NCBI RefSeq assembly: GCF_004124325.1
Contig: NZ_QBDT01000001.1
Coordinates: 5,580,001-5,644,000 of the forward strand
DNA: 64,000 nucleotides
Source: Streptomyces sp. L2
Lineage (GTDB): Bacteria > Actinomycetota > Actinomycetes > Streptomycetales > Streptomycetaceae
Direction of reading: 5' to 3'
The notes beneath the pieces were generated by a model. That model worked only from the letters and a program-made list of their open reading frames with translations. It did not search any database and had not been told where the DNA came from. Numbering within the stretch: the stretch's first letter is position 1; each line of letters begins with the position of its first letter. The translations under genes were made by a program, and so were the position numbers. Shown piece after piece: positions 55,390 to 63,478 of this stretch.

Positions 55390-57735
55390 GTGAACGATGC
55401 GTCGCGGCGCGGGGACGATGCGAAGAGCGAGGGCCGCAAGGGCAGGCCGTTCGACTCCGACGAGACCCTGCACCTGAAGGTGGACGCCCTCCGGGCGGAC
55501 CACACCATGCAGCTGCGCATCCCCCTCCAGCCGAAAGGCCCCAAGAGTCCCAAGAGTCCCAAGAGCCTTAAGGGCGACGAAAGTTCTGAGAGTCCCGAAC
55601 TGTCCGGCACGGCCGCGCGTTCGGAGTCCCCGTCCCCCTCCCCGTCCCCGTCCCCGACCCCGACCTCGGCCCCCGCCTCGGGCGGCCGCGCCGACCGCCG
55701 GCGCGACGCGCGCCCCTCGCTGCGCGAGCGAATACAGGAGCGAATAACCACCGTCGCGGCCCCCGTGCTCGCGACCCTCGCCCCCTACGCGCGCCGTCTG
55801 CAGCCGTACGCGCGCCGCCTCAAGCCCGTCTACCCGCGCCCCGGACGCACCGGCTGGCGCCGCTGGATGCCCTCCTGGCGGCAGTGGATCGGCGCCGTGC
55901 TGTCGTCGATCGTCATGGTCTTCCTGTTCCTCGTCGTCGCCTACGCGGCCACGGACATCCCGAAGAACCTGAACACCTTCGCCACCCAGCAGGACAACGT
56001 CTACTTCTGGTCCGACGGCACCCCCATGGCCCGCACCGGCTGGGTGCAGCGGCAGGCGATGCCCCTGAAGGACATACCCCCGGACGTCCGCTGGGCCGTG
56101 CTGGCGGCGGAGAACGAGAGCTTCTACTCGGACCCCGGCATCTCGTTCAAGGGCATCACCCGCGCCCTGTGGCGCACGGTGGGCGAGGGGGACACCGAGG
56201 GCGGCTCCACCATCACCCAGCAGTACGTCAAAAACGTATATCTCACCCAGAACCAGACCATCAGCCGCAAATTCACCGAGGCGATGATCTCGCTCAAGCT
56301 GGACAACCAGATGAGCAAGGACGACATTCTGGAGGGGTACCTCAACACCAGCTGGTTCGGCCGCGGCACCTACGGCATCCAGCGCGCCGCACAGGCCTAC
56401 TACGGCGAGGACGTCAGCAAGCTCAACGCCTCCCAGGCCGCCTTCCTCGCCTCGCTCCTCAAGGGCGCCGGGCTCTACGACCCGACCCTCAACAAGGCCA
56501 ACCATGCCCGCGCCGTGGAGCGCTGGAACTGGATCCTGGACCGCATGGTCAAGATCGGCAAGCTGTCACCGGCCGAGCGGGCCACGTACAAGACGTTCCC
56601 CGAGCCGCTGAAGACCAACCCGCTGTACGACACCGGCCAGCAGAGCGACTACCTGGTGGAACTGGCCTCGCAGTACGCCAAGAAGGCCGCGCACCTCACG
56701 GACCAGCAGTTCGACCTGGGCGGCTACCAGATCTACACCACCTTCGACCGCAAACGGGAGAAGGCGCTGACCGACGCCGTCACCAAGGCCCGCAAGCAGG
56801 CGAAGAAGGACACTCCCGCCGCCGCGAAGAACGGCCACTACGGCGCCGCCTCGGTGGACACCGACGGCCGGATCCTCGCCGTCTACGGCGGCCCCGACCA
56901 CCGGAAACAGGGCTACAACGAGTCCAACGCCACGACCGTGCCGGCCGGCACCGCGTTCCTGCCGTTCGTGTACGCCGCCGGCCTGGAACACGGCGCGCAC
57001 AAGACACGCACCGGCCCGGCCACCCCGGTCACCCCGGAGACGGTCTACAACGGTGACGACGCCGTACCCGTCACCACGCCCGAGGGGCCGTACTGGGACC
57101 GCAGCGGCAAGAAGGTCGCCGCGCACAACGACGGCGGCAGATCCTACGGCCCCATCACCCTGCGCCAGGCGCTCGCCCAGTCGGTGAACACGCCGTTCAT
57201 GCAACTCGGCATGGACACCGGCCTGGACAAGGTGCGCGACACCGCCGAGGCGGCAGGCCTGCTGCACTCCAGCATGGGACCACAGGTGCCCGCCCTGTCC
57301 CTGGGCAGTTCCACGCCCAGCGCCATCCGGATGGCCAGCGGGTACGCCACGTTCGCCGCCGGGGGCAGGCACACCGAGCCGTACTCGGTGCGCCGGATCA
57401 CCCGCAACGGCTCCGCGATCCCCCTGGCCACCCCGCGCCCGCACCGCGCGGTCGGCGCCCAGGTCGCCGCGGACGTCACCGACGCCCTCACCGACTCCCT
57501 CCGCGCCGCCCACCCGGCCGCCGCCGAACCGGGCGTGTCCGGCAAGGCGGGCGGCAACGAGAAGGACACCGCCTCCTGGTACGCCGGCACGGCCGACTCC
57601 GTGTCGACCGCCGTGGTCGTCTACCGGATGGACCTCGCGAAGTCCCTGGAACCGCTGCCCCTGCACGGACTGGCGGGCACGCCCGCCGACAGCGTCCCCT
57701 ACGCCCTCTGGTCGACCGCGACGGGTCTCGGCTGA
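55390..57735 (+). CDS. class A penicillin-binding protein with degenerate transpeptidase site
   Basis: 781 residues. A 160-residue cytosolic disordered N-terminus rich in Ser-Pro and Lys-Ser-Pro is followed by one TM helix (about 167-187). The GT51 glycosyltransferase domain has LAAENESFYSDPGISFKGI (catalytic Glu241) and GGSTITQQYVKN. The C-terminal domain has the shape of a penicillin-binding transpeptidase, but its motifs are altered: SxxK is T521-A-F-L524, SxN is intact at 598-600, and KTG is K719-A-G. With Ser and Lys both lost, cross-linking activity is unlikely. It probably polymerises glycan strands only. It heads a cell-wall cluster. Confidence 0.92.
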   Translation: MNDASRRGDDAKSEGRKGRPFDSDETLHLKVDALRADHTMQLRIPLQPKGPKSPKSPKSLKGDESSESPELSGTAARSESPSPSPSPSPTPTSAPASGGRADRRRDARPSLRERIQERITTVAAPVLATLAPYARRLQPYARRLKPVYPRPGRTGWRRWMPSWRQWIGAVLSSIVMVFLFLVVAYAATDIPKNLNTFATQQDNVYFWSDGTPMARTGWVQRQAMPLKDIPPDVRWAVLAAENESFYSDPGISFKGITRALWRTVGEGDTEGGSTITQQYVKNVYLTQNQTISRKFTEAMISLKLDNQMSKDDILEGYLNTSWFGRGTYGIQRAAQAYYGEDVSKLNASQAAFLASLLKGAGLYDPTLNKANHARAVERWNWILDRMVKIGKLSPAERATYKTFPEPLKTNPLYDTGQQSDYLVELASQYAKKAAHLTDQQFDLGGYQIYTTFDRKREKALTDAVTKARKQAKKDTPAAAKNGHYGAASVDTDGRILAVYGGPDHRKQGYNESNATTVPAGTAFLPFVYAAGLEHGAHKTRTGPATPVTPETVYNGDDAVPVTTPEGPYWDRSGKKVAAHNDGGRSYGPITLRQALAQSVNTPFMQLGMDTGLDKVRDTAEAAGLLHSSMGPQVPALSLGSSTPSAIRMASGYATFAAGGRHTEPYSVRRITRNGSAIPLATPRPHRAVGAQVAADVTDALTDSLRAAHPAAAEPGVSGKAGGNEKDTASWYAGTADSVSTAVVVYRMDLAKSLEPLPLHGLAGTPADSVPYALWSTATGLG

Positions 57736-57783
57736 TGCCCGGACCCCGACCGCCCGCACCCCCCTCCGCAGAATGAGCCGCGC

Positions 57784-59073
57784 ATGCCGAGCATGAAGTC
57801 ACCGACGGGCCGCCGCCGAGCCGCCGGCCGCCGCCGCGTCCCCACGGCCACCAACCCGCAGGTCCTCACGCTGGCGGCGTTCCTCGTCGTGGCCTCCCTG
57901 GTGGCCGGCTACCTGGTGCTGACCCGCACGGACAGCACCACGCCGACCGCCTCCGCCGGCAAGAACGGCACGGCGGCTCCCAGCCCGAGCGCGACTCCTT
58001 GGGACGGCAAGACGGACGTCCTCGGCGACGGGTCCACCTCCTACACCGGGCCACAGAAGGGGCAGTTGAAGGCAGAACCCCTCAAACCGGGGGAGAAGCC
58101 GCCCCAGTTCGTCGTGTTCTCCTGGGACGGCGCCCTGGAGGGCAGCGACCACCTCTTCTCGCACTACCGCGAGATGGCCCAGCAGTACAACGCCCACATG
58201 ACCTTCTTCCTGACCGGCATCTACCTGCTGCCCAAGGACAAGAAGACCCTCTACCACCCGCCGATGCACGCGCCGGGCGCCGCCGCCATCGACTACCCCA
58301 CCGACGAACACATCCGCACCACCCTGGAACAGCTCCGCCTCGCCTACGAGCAGGGCAACGACATCGGCACCCACTTCAACGGCCACTTCTGCGGCCCCAA
58401 GGGCGGCGGCGACTGGAGCGTCAAGGAGTGGAAGAGCGAGATCGACCAGTTCTACTCCTTCGTGGAGAACTGGAAGACCAACACCGGCTACAAGGACATC
58501 CCGCCGCTGCCCTTCGACTTCAAGAAGGAGGTCGAAGGCGGACGCGCCCCCTGCCTGGAGGGCCAGCCGAACCTGCTCAAGGCCATCAAGAGCTACGGCT
58601 GGCGCTACGACGCCTCCTCGCCCGGCGACTTCCAGATATGGCCGGCGAAGAAGAACGGCATATGGGACTTCCCGCTGGAGATGCTGCCGTACGAGAACGG
58701 CAAGTTCCAGGGCCTGTCCATGGACTTCAACTTCCTCTACAACCAGTCGGGCGGCGAGACCAAGGGCGACCCGTCCAAGTACCCCCAGTGGGAACAGCAG
58801 ACCGTCGACTCGTACATGGCCGGCTTCAACCGCGTCTACTACGGCAGCCGCGCACCGCTGTTCATCGGCAACCACTTCGAGGACTGGAACGGCAGCATCT
58901 ACATGAAGTCCATCGACCAGATCATCCCGAAGATCTGCACCAAAAAGGGCGTCAAGTGCGTTTCGTTCCGGGAGCTGTCCGACTGGCTCGACGCGCAGAA
59001 GCCCGCCACGCTGCAACGGCTGCGCAGCCTCGACCCGGCGCAGTCGCCCGACTGGTCCCAGGTCGTCAAGTGA
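57784..59073 (+). CDS. exported polysaccharide-deacetylase-like (CE4/NodB-type) protein
   Basis: 429 residues. A basic N-terminus and one hydrophobic helix (about 27-46) anchor or export it, followed by a Ser/Thr/Pro linker. The catalytic domain has the NodB layout: VVFSWDGAL (Asp115 in place of the usual TFDDG pair), NAHMTFFLTGIYLL, and DIGTHFNGHF (His197, His201 metal ligands). Because the first Asp of the usual pair is absent, either the metal site differs or the activity is reduced. It lies 48 bp after the PBP gene on the same strand; a peptidoglycan or teichuronic substrate is inferred from context. Confidence 0.8.
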   Translation: MPSMKSPTGRRRAAGRRRVPTATNPQVLTLAAFLVVASLVAGYLVLTRTDSTTPTASAGKNGTAAPSPSATPWDGKTDVLGDGSTSYTGPQKGQLKAEPLKPGEKPPQFVVFSWDGALEGSDHLFSHYREMAQQYNAHMTFFLTGIYLLPKDKKTLYHPPMHAPGAAAIDYPTDEHIRTTLEQLRLAYEQGNDIGTHFNGHFCGPKGGGDWSVKEWKSEIDQFYSFVENWKTNTGYKDIPPLPFDFKKEVEGGRAPCLEGQPNLLKAIKSYGWRYDASSPGDFQIWPAKKNGIWDFPLEMLPYENGKFQGLSMDFNFLYNQSGGETKGDPSKYPQWEQQTVDSYMAGFNRVYYGSRAPLFIGNHFEDWNGSIYMKSIDQIIPKICTKKGVKCVSFRELSDWLDAQKPATLQRLRSLDPAQSPDWSQVVK

Positions 59074-59149
59074 CCCCTGTAACCACTCGGTTCCACTTGT
59101 GCACACCCTCTTCACAACCGCCGCGTACGTCATGCGAAGATGCCGTCTC

Positions 59150-59165
59150 CCGGTAGTCATACCGG
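59150..59165. promoter_or_regulatory. inverted repeat CCGGTA-GTCA-TACCGG before the amidase gene
   Basis: Perfect 6-bp arms with a 4-bp centre ending 17 bases before the TTG start. It may be an operator or, if transcribed, a hairpin next to the ribosome site. Confidence 0.5.
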
Positions 59166-59182
59166 CGTAGAGGGGAACATCA

Positions 59183-60370
59183 TTGAAATCAAGAAGACTG
59201 AGCCATAAGCGGCGTCGTACCGCGATAGTCGGCGCGGCCGCGGCATCCGTGGTCGCCGGTGTGGTGCTGGTGCCCAACTGGAGCGCCGGCGCGGCCGTGA
59301 CCAACGACCCGACCGTGGACGCGTCCACCAAGGCCACCTTCCAGAAGCTGGCCGACGCCGTGTTCACCGACCGCACCGAGGCCCTCGTGGACAACCACGG
59401 GCACGGCAACGGCAAGCATGGCAAGCAGCGGACCTCCGGCTTCCGCGGCCACGTCCGCCTGTCCGGCACCCAGTCCCGGCACGAGGACTCCGCCCTGGAC
59501 CAGCTGCGCGGCCGCAAGTCCCGCCTCGCCGAACTCGGCGAGAAGTACAGCGCGGGCAGCACCACGGTCACGCTGGACGCCACCGAGGTGCACGGCCGCC
59601 GCGCCAAGGTCGCCGTCACCGAGACGACCTCGCTGACCTACGAGAAGCCCAAGCCCGGCGCGCCCAAGACCACCGGCTTCCAGGCCCACCACGAGCTGAC
59701 GTTCAAGGCCGACCGGCACGGAACCTGGCAGCTGACCGGCGTCCAGGACACCGACGACGGCGTCGCCGTCAACCAGGTCGCCACGCCGCAGGTGGCCACG
59801 GCGGACACCGCCACGGACGACAACCCGCCCGAGGCGCCCCGCTCGTCCACCTCGCGCAGCGCGCCGGCCAAGCCGAAGAACCTCACCTCCGGTACGTACG
59901 ACTACAAGGCCATGGCCGCGTACGCCAAGAAGTACTGGAGCAACTACAACCCGGACTACCCGAACTACAACGGGCACGGGGACGGCGGCGACTGCACCAA
60001 CTTCGTCAGCCAGTCCCTCAAGGCCGGCGGCTGGAAGCACGTACCCGGCTACACGTACGACTTCCACAAGTGGTTCGGCAACGCCGACATCCAGTCTGAC
60101 TCGTTCGTCGGTGTCAACGAGTTCTCGTGGTTCGCCCTGTCCTCGAAGCGGGTCACCCCGCTGCCCTACGTCTACCAGCTGGACGTCGGTGACGTGCTGC
60201 AGATGGACTTCAACAAGGACGGGTCCAAGGACCACTCCATGATCGTCACCTACCGCAGCCCGCAGGGCGTGCCGTACGTGTCGTACCACTCCACCAACAC
60301 GTACAACCGGTCGGTGGCGAGCCTCATCGCCTCCTACCCGACCGCGGCGTACTACGCCTACCGGACCTGA
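59183..60370 (+). CDS. secreted amidase_6-family Cys hydrolase
   Basis: 395 residues from a TTG following AGAGGGGAAC. A signal peptide ends near NWSAGA. Residues 40-215 are a low-complexity and beta domain; a Ser/Pro linker (about 215-232) precedes the catalytic part. GHGDGGDCTNFVSQSLKAGG (Cys271) and KDHSMIVTYR (His about 353) are the catalytic pair of the amidase_6/CHAP-like papain group. The family probably cuts amide bonds in peptidoglycan or capsule. It is the third gene of the wall cluster; its stop overlaps the convergent DUF4383 gene by 13 bp. Confidence 0.88.
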   Translation: MKSRRLSHKRRRTAIVGAAAASVVAGVVLVPNWSAGAAVTNDPTVDASTKATFQKLADAVFTDRTEALVDNHGHGNGKHGKQRTSGFRGHVRLSGTQSRHEDSALDQLRGRKSRLAELGEKYSAGSTTVTLDATEVHGRRAKVAVTETTSLTYEKPKPGAPKTTGFQAHHELTFKADRHGTWQLTGVQDTDDGVAVNQVATPQVATADTATDDNPPEAPRSSTSRSAPAKPKNLTSGTYDYKAMAAYAKKYWSNYNPDYPNYNGHGDGGDCTNFVSQSLKAGGWKHVPGYTYDFHKWFGNADIQSDSFVGVNEFSWFALSSKRVTPLPYVYQLDVGDVLQMDFNKDGSKDHSMIVTYRSPQGVPYVSYHSTNTYNRSVASLIASYPTAAYYAYRT

Positions 60371-60933
60371 TCCAGGCCCCCGGGGCCACTGCCGTCCCGG
60401 CCGTCCAGCTCCCGCCGTTCGTGCGGGGACGGCTCGGGGTGCCGGGCCCGCCAGTACGGGTTGTCGTGCGGCAGGGTGGAACTCACCCTGCCGTACATCC
60501 CGAATGTCATCAGCAGCAGCCCGACGATAAAGCTGAACAGCACGTTCTGCATCTTGAACGCCAGGAAGTTGTAGCTGGTGTCGAGCAGGCCGAGGTTGAG
60601 GAAGCCGTTCAGGATGAACAGCACGCCGAAGACCATGTTCACCGTCGAGGCGACGTTTCCGCCGATCACCATGCCGACGAAGAGCAGGACGCCGACACAG
60701 ATGGACAGCACGCTCAGCGTGCCGTTGGTGTTCAGGCCCGCGACGGTGTCACCGCCGGTGTTGAAGAACCCGATCTGGTCGATCAACCCGAGGATCCCGA
60801 AGACCAGCAGGAAGAGCCCTATCAGGCCCGCGCCGATCCGGTAGATCAGGTTCAGCCGGTGATCGACGGGCAGATGCTCGTCGAACCGGATCCGAGACCG
60901 GGGTTCCCGCGTGTGCGCTGCGTGCGTGGCCAT
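60358..60933 (-). CDS. DUF4383 membrane protein
   Basis: 191 residues with four TM helices (LIYRIGAGLIGLFLLVFGILGLI, LSVLSICVGVLLFVGMVIGG, STVNMVFGVLFILNGFLNLGL, VLFSFIVGLLLMTFGMYGRV). This is the DUF4383 pattern of unknown function. The C-terminus is hydrophilic. The stop lies within the last codons of the convergent amidase gene, so the two transcripts overlap at their 3' ends. Confidence 0.92.
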   Translation of the reverse strand: MATHAAHTREPRSRIRFDEHLPVDHRLNLIYRIGAGLIGLFLLVFGILGLIDQIGFFNTGGDTVAGLNTNGTLSVLSICVGVLLFVGMVIGGNVASTVNMVFGVLFILNGFLNLGLLDTSYNFLAFKMQNVLFSFIVGLLLMTFGMYGRVSSTLPHDNPYWRARHPEPSPHERRELDGRDGSGPGGLDQVR

Positions 60934-61060
60934 ATCCGCCTCCCTCGGGCGCTAGCGGAGGCCATCCGTCCGTTCCACCAAATATCCGCCTGCCCGCCCC
61001 ACCCGGCAACATTCCACCCCTAACGGACGGCCCCCGGACCGGTCCGGACACCGGCGCCTG

Positions 61061-61102
61061 GGGCCGACGGCTCGGCGCAACGGGCCGACGGCTCGGCGCA
61101 AC
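61061..61102. repeat. two perfect 21-bp tandem copies
   Basis: GGGCCGACGG followed by CTCGGCGCAAC occurs at 61061-61081 and exactly again at 61082-61102. It lies in the 370-bp gap (60934-61303) upstream of the DUF4383 gene. Confidence 0.9.
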
Positions 61103-61187
61103 GTGGGCGGGGCTGCCGCGGGCCCCGCGCCGAACCGCTCCACCCGCGACGGGACGGCGCACTCCGCACTCCCCTCCGCCATTCCAC

Positions 61188-61346
61188 CGCCCCGCCGTCA
61201 CGCGCGAGGAGGCTGGGCTCAGGGCGCCCCAACGCCGCTGGGCTACTCACGGATGCGGCCGCCCTGCTCCGCCGCCCCGCCGTCACGAGCGAGGAGACTG
61301 CCCTCAGTGGGCCGGGCCGCCGCCGCGTTCCTCGCGGATGCGGCCG
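61188..61346. repeat. diverged about 84-bp duplication spanning the 3' end of the coiled-coil gene
   Basis: CCGCCCCGCCGTCACG begins at 61188 and 61272; GGATGCGGCC ends at 61260 and 61345. The second copy covers the stop codon and last about 13 codons of the coiled-coil gene; the first is its non-coding relic downstream. Confidence 0.75.
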
Positions 61347-62710
61347 ACCACATCGGTCACCGTGCGGCGTACGGCCTCCGTCTCCGTCAGGAAGTGCCAG
61401 TAGTCGGGGTGCCGGCCCTCCAGGCCGGCGACCGCGCGGTCCAGGCGCGCCACCGCCTCGTCCAGCGGACCGGCGTGCCGGGGATCCGGGGTCGTACGTC
61501 CCGCCATGGCCAGCCGCTGCGCGTCACGGATCGCGAACCGCGTCCGCTGGATCTCCTGCTCCGGGTCCTTCTGGACCGCGTTCAGCCGCGTCAGCCGGTC
61601 CCCGGCCGCCGACACCGCCTCGTCGGTCGTGTTCAGCAGCGCCCGCACCGTCGACAGCAGCGACGTGGCGTCCGGCCAGCGCTGCGCCTCCCGCGCCGAC
61701 TGCGCCTCGCGCAGCTTCAGCTCGGCCTGCCGTACGCTCTCGCCCGCCTGCTCCGGCACATGCTGCAGATCCTGCCAGCAGGCCGCCGCGAACCGCCGCC
61801 GCAGCTCGCTCAGCACCGGCTCGACCTGCCCCGCGCGGGTGGTCAGCGCCTGCGCCCGAGTCCGCAGACTCACCAGCCGGTGGTCGATCTCGGCCGCCCG
61901 CTCCGGCAGCCGCTCGGCCTCCGCCGTGATCGCCCCGGCCTCCCGCTGCACCCGCTCTGCCCGCTCCAGCGTCGGGGCCACCCCGTGCTGCCCGGCCCCC
62001 TGGTTCAGCCGGGTCAGCTCGGGCGACAGGGCGGCAAGCCGGGCCGCCAGGTCGTCGGCCTTCAGCCCGTGCTGCCGTACGGCGTCCAGCGCGTTGCTCG
62101 CCGCCAGCAGCGCCTGCCGCGCCCGCTCCACCGCCGGAGCGATCCGCGCGAGCTGCGTCTCCGCCTTGCCCAGCAGCGGCCCCAGCGAACCGCCGAACCG
62201 CTCCAGCTCCTGCTTGACCCGGGCCAGTTCGTCCTTCGCCGCCGTCAGCTCACTCCGCGCACGGGAGGCGGCCGACGCCTCCAGATCCACCCGGTCCAGA
62301 TCATGCGCGTCCACGGCCTGGATGTAGCGCTGGCTGACCTCGTCGATGCGCCGGCCCAGCGCCTCGAAGTCGGCGACCGCGCGCCGGGCCGCCGGGGAGT
62401 CGTCGACGGCCGTGATGGTCTCGACCGAGATCCGCAGGTCCCGCTGGGCGGTGTCCAGTTCGTAGAACGCGGCCGCGGCCGCGTCCTTCGCGGCCTGCGC
62501 CTCGGCCCGCTGCCCCTCGGCCCGCCCGCCGAACCAGCGCCGGGTGCCGCCCCCGGCGAACGCGGCGGGCAGCGCGAGCGCGGCCAGCACCGGCAGGCCC
62601 ATCAGCACGAGGGCGTCACCGAGACCCGTGGAGCGGCGCCGGGGCCGCGGCCGTGCGGTCGGCGGCGGCCCCGGCCGCGAAGCCGGCGTCGCCGATGTCC
62701 CCGTCGTCAC
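61304..62710 (-). CDS. membrane-anchored coiled-coil protein of unknown function
   Basis: 468 residues. A Pro/Arg-rich start is followed by a single TM helix (about 33-52, LVLMGLPVLAALALPAAFAG). The next about 400 residues are nearly all helical with heptad-like Ala/Leu/Glu spacing (SELTAAKDELARVKQELERFGGSLGPLLGKAETQLARI). No enzyme motif. The end is AH after RIREERGGGP. It looks like a scaffold or spacer protein; similar coiled coils in Streptomyces are annotated only as hypothetical. The 3' end is duplicated downstream. The 172-bp gap upstream leads to a tRNA gene. Confidence 0.85.
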   Translation of the reverse strand: MTTGTSATPASRPGPPPTARPRPRRRSTGLGDALVLMGLPVLAALALPAAFAGGGTRRWFGGRAEGQRAEAQAAKDAAAAAFYELDTAQRDLRISVETITAVDDSPAARRAVADFEALGRRIDEVSQRYIQAVDAHDLDRVDLEASAASRARSELTAAKDELARVKQELERFGGSLGPLLGKAETQLARIAPAVERARQALLAASNALDAVRQHGLKADDLAARLAALSPELTRLNQGAGQHGVAPTLERAERVQREAGAITAEAERLPERAAEIDHRLVSLRTRAQALTTRAGQVEPVLSELRRRFAAACWQDLQHVPEQAGESVRQAELKLREAQSAREAQRWPDATSLLSTVRALLNTTDEAVSAAGDRLTRLNAVQKDPEQEIQRTRFAIRDAQRLAMAGRTTPDPRHAGPLDEAVARLDRAVAGLEGRHPDYWHFLTETEAVRRTVTDVVGRIREERGGGPAH

Positions 62711-62882
62711 ATGCCTCTCCCGTGCTGCGGTCCGCCCTGGGCGCTCTCATTCTCCCACCAGTAGAGGACGAACACACGAGCCGATCAGTTCGCCGTTCCC
62801 ACCCTGCTTTCGGCGTCCGGTGCGGGGGCGGACGTGGTGTGCGGCGGTGCCGCCCGGGCCATGTAGGCTGTCGGTCTGTCGC

Positions 62883-62957
<75 letters not shown>

Positions 62958-62968
62958 GGTGATCAGGG

Positions 62969-63000
62969 AAGACCCCGGACCGTGAGCGGTCCGGGGTCTT
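62969..63000 (+). terminator. terminator of the tRNA-Val gene
   Basis: A perfect 14-bp stem (62969-62982 with 62987-63000) and a TGAG loop, starting 12 bases after the tRNA. A strong GC stem with TT at the end. It also lies 14 bp beyond the stop of the opposing small gene and could act for both. Confidence 0.88.
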
Positions 63001-63013
63001 CGCGTTCGTGGGG

Positions 63014-63358
63014 TCAGCCGGACTGTTCCGCGGACTCCTCGTGGGCGTGCTTGAGCTTGGTGCGGGCGTCCACGCGTTCCGCCGCCGCTATCTCGGACCA
63101 GAAGCGGTGGGTGCTGACGAAGACCGCCAGTTCGTGTTCCCGGCGCCGCAGCTTCTCCACCTCGGCCTGTTCGTCCGCCGTCCAGCCGGGGGAGGCGGGG
63201 CGTTCCACCTTGCGCCAGCCGTTGTCGTCACTGAACGCGTCGGCGGGCTCGACGGACCACGGCAGGCGCTTGAGCAGGGCCGACAGCTCGGACCGGACCT
63301 GATGCAGCTCCTCCTGGCCGGCGAGGAGGTCACTGGGGAATCCGTAGGTCGTTGCCAC
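63014..63358 (-). CDS. small hypothetical protein
   Basis: 114 residues from a GTG (MATTYGFPSDLLAGQEELHQVRSELSALLKRLPWS...). It is helical and charged with a coiled stretch DEQAEVEKLRRREHELAVFVSTHRFW. I do not recognise a named family, though homologues are common in Streptomyces from memory. No signal or TM segment. It is separated from the upstream reductase gene by a large inverted repeat. Confidence 0.8.
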   Translation of the reverse strand: MATTYGFPSDLLAGQEELHQVRSELSALLKRLPWSVEPADAFSDDNGWRKVERPASPGWTADEQAEVEKLRRREHELAVFVSTHRFWSEIAAAERVDARTKLKHAHEESAEQSG

Positions 63359-63397
63359 ACGGCAATGCTACGCCTGTTCGATTTTAGGTGGCGAGTT

Positions 63398-63466
63398 CGG
63401 CCACGAGGTTCACGCGAACGAGGGGGTCGGTCGACCCCGCGCCGGCGCGGTCGAACCTCGTGGCCG
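63398..63466. repeat. long inverted repeat with 14-bp perfect arms
   Basis: CGGCCACGAGGTTC (63398-63411) and GAACCTCGTGGCCG (63453-63466). The 41-bp interior includes further palindromes (GGGTCGGTCGACCC and GCGCCGGCGC). It starts 12 bp beyond the ketopantoate reductase stop, so it may terminate that gene, although the size is unusual. Confidence 0.85.
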
Positions 63467-63478
63467 GACGGGAGCGGA

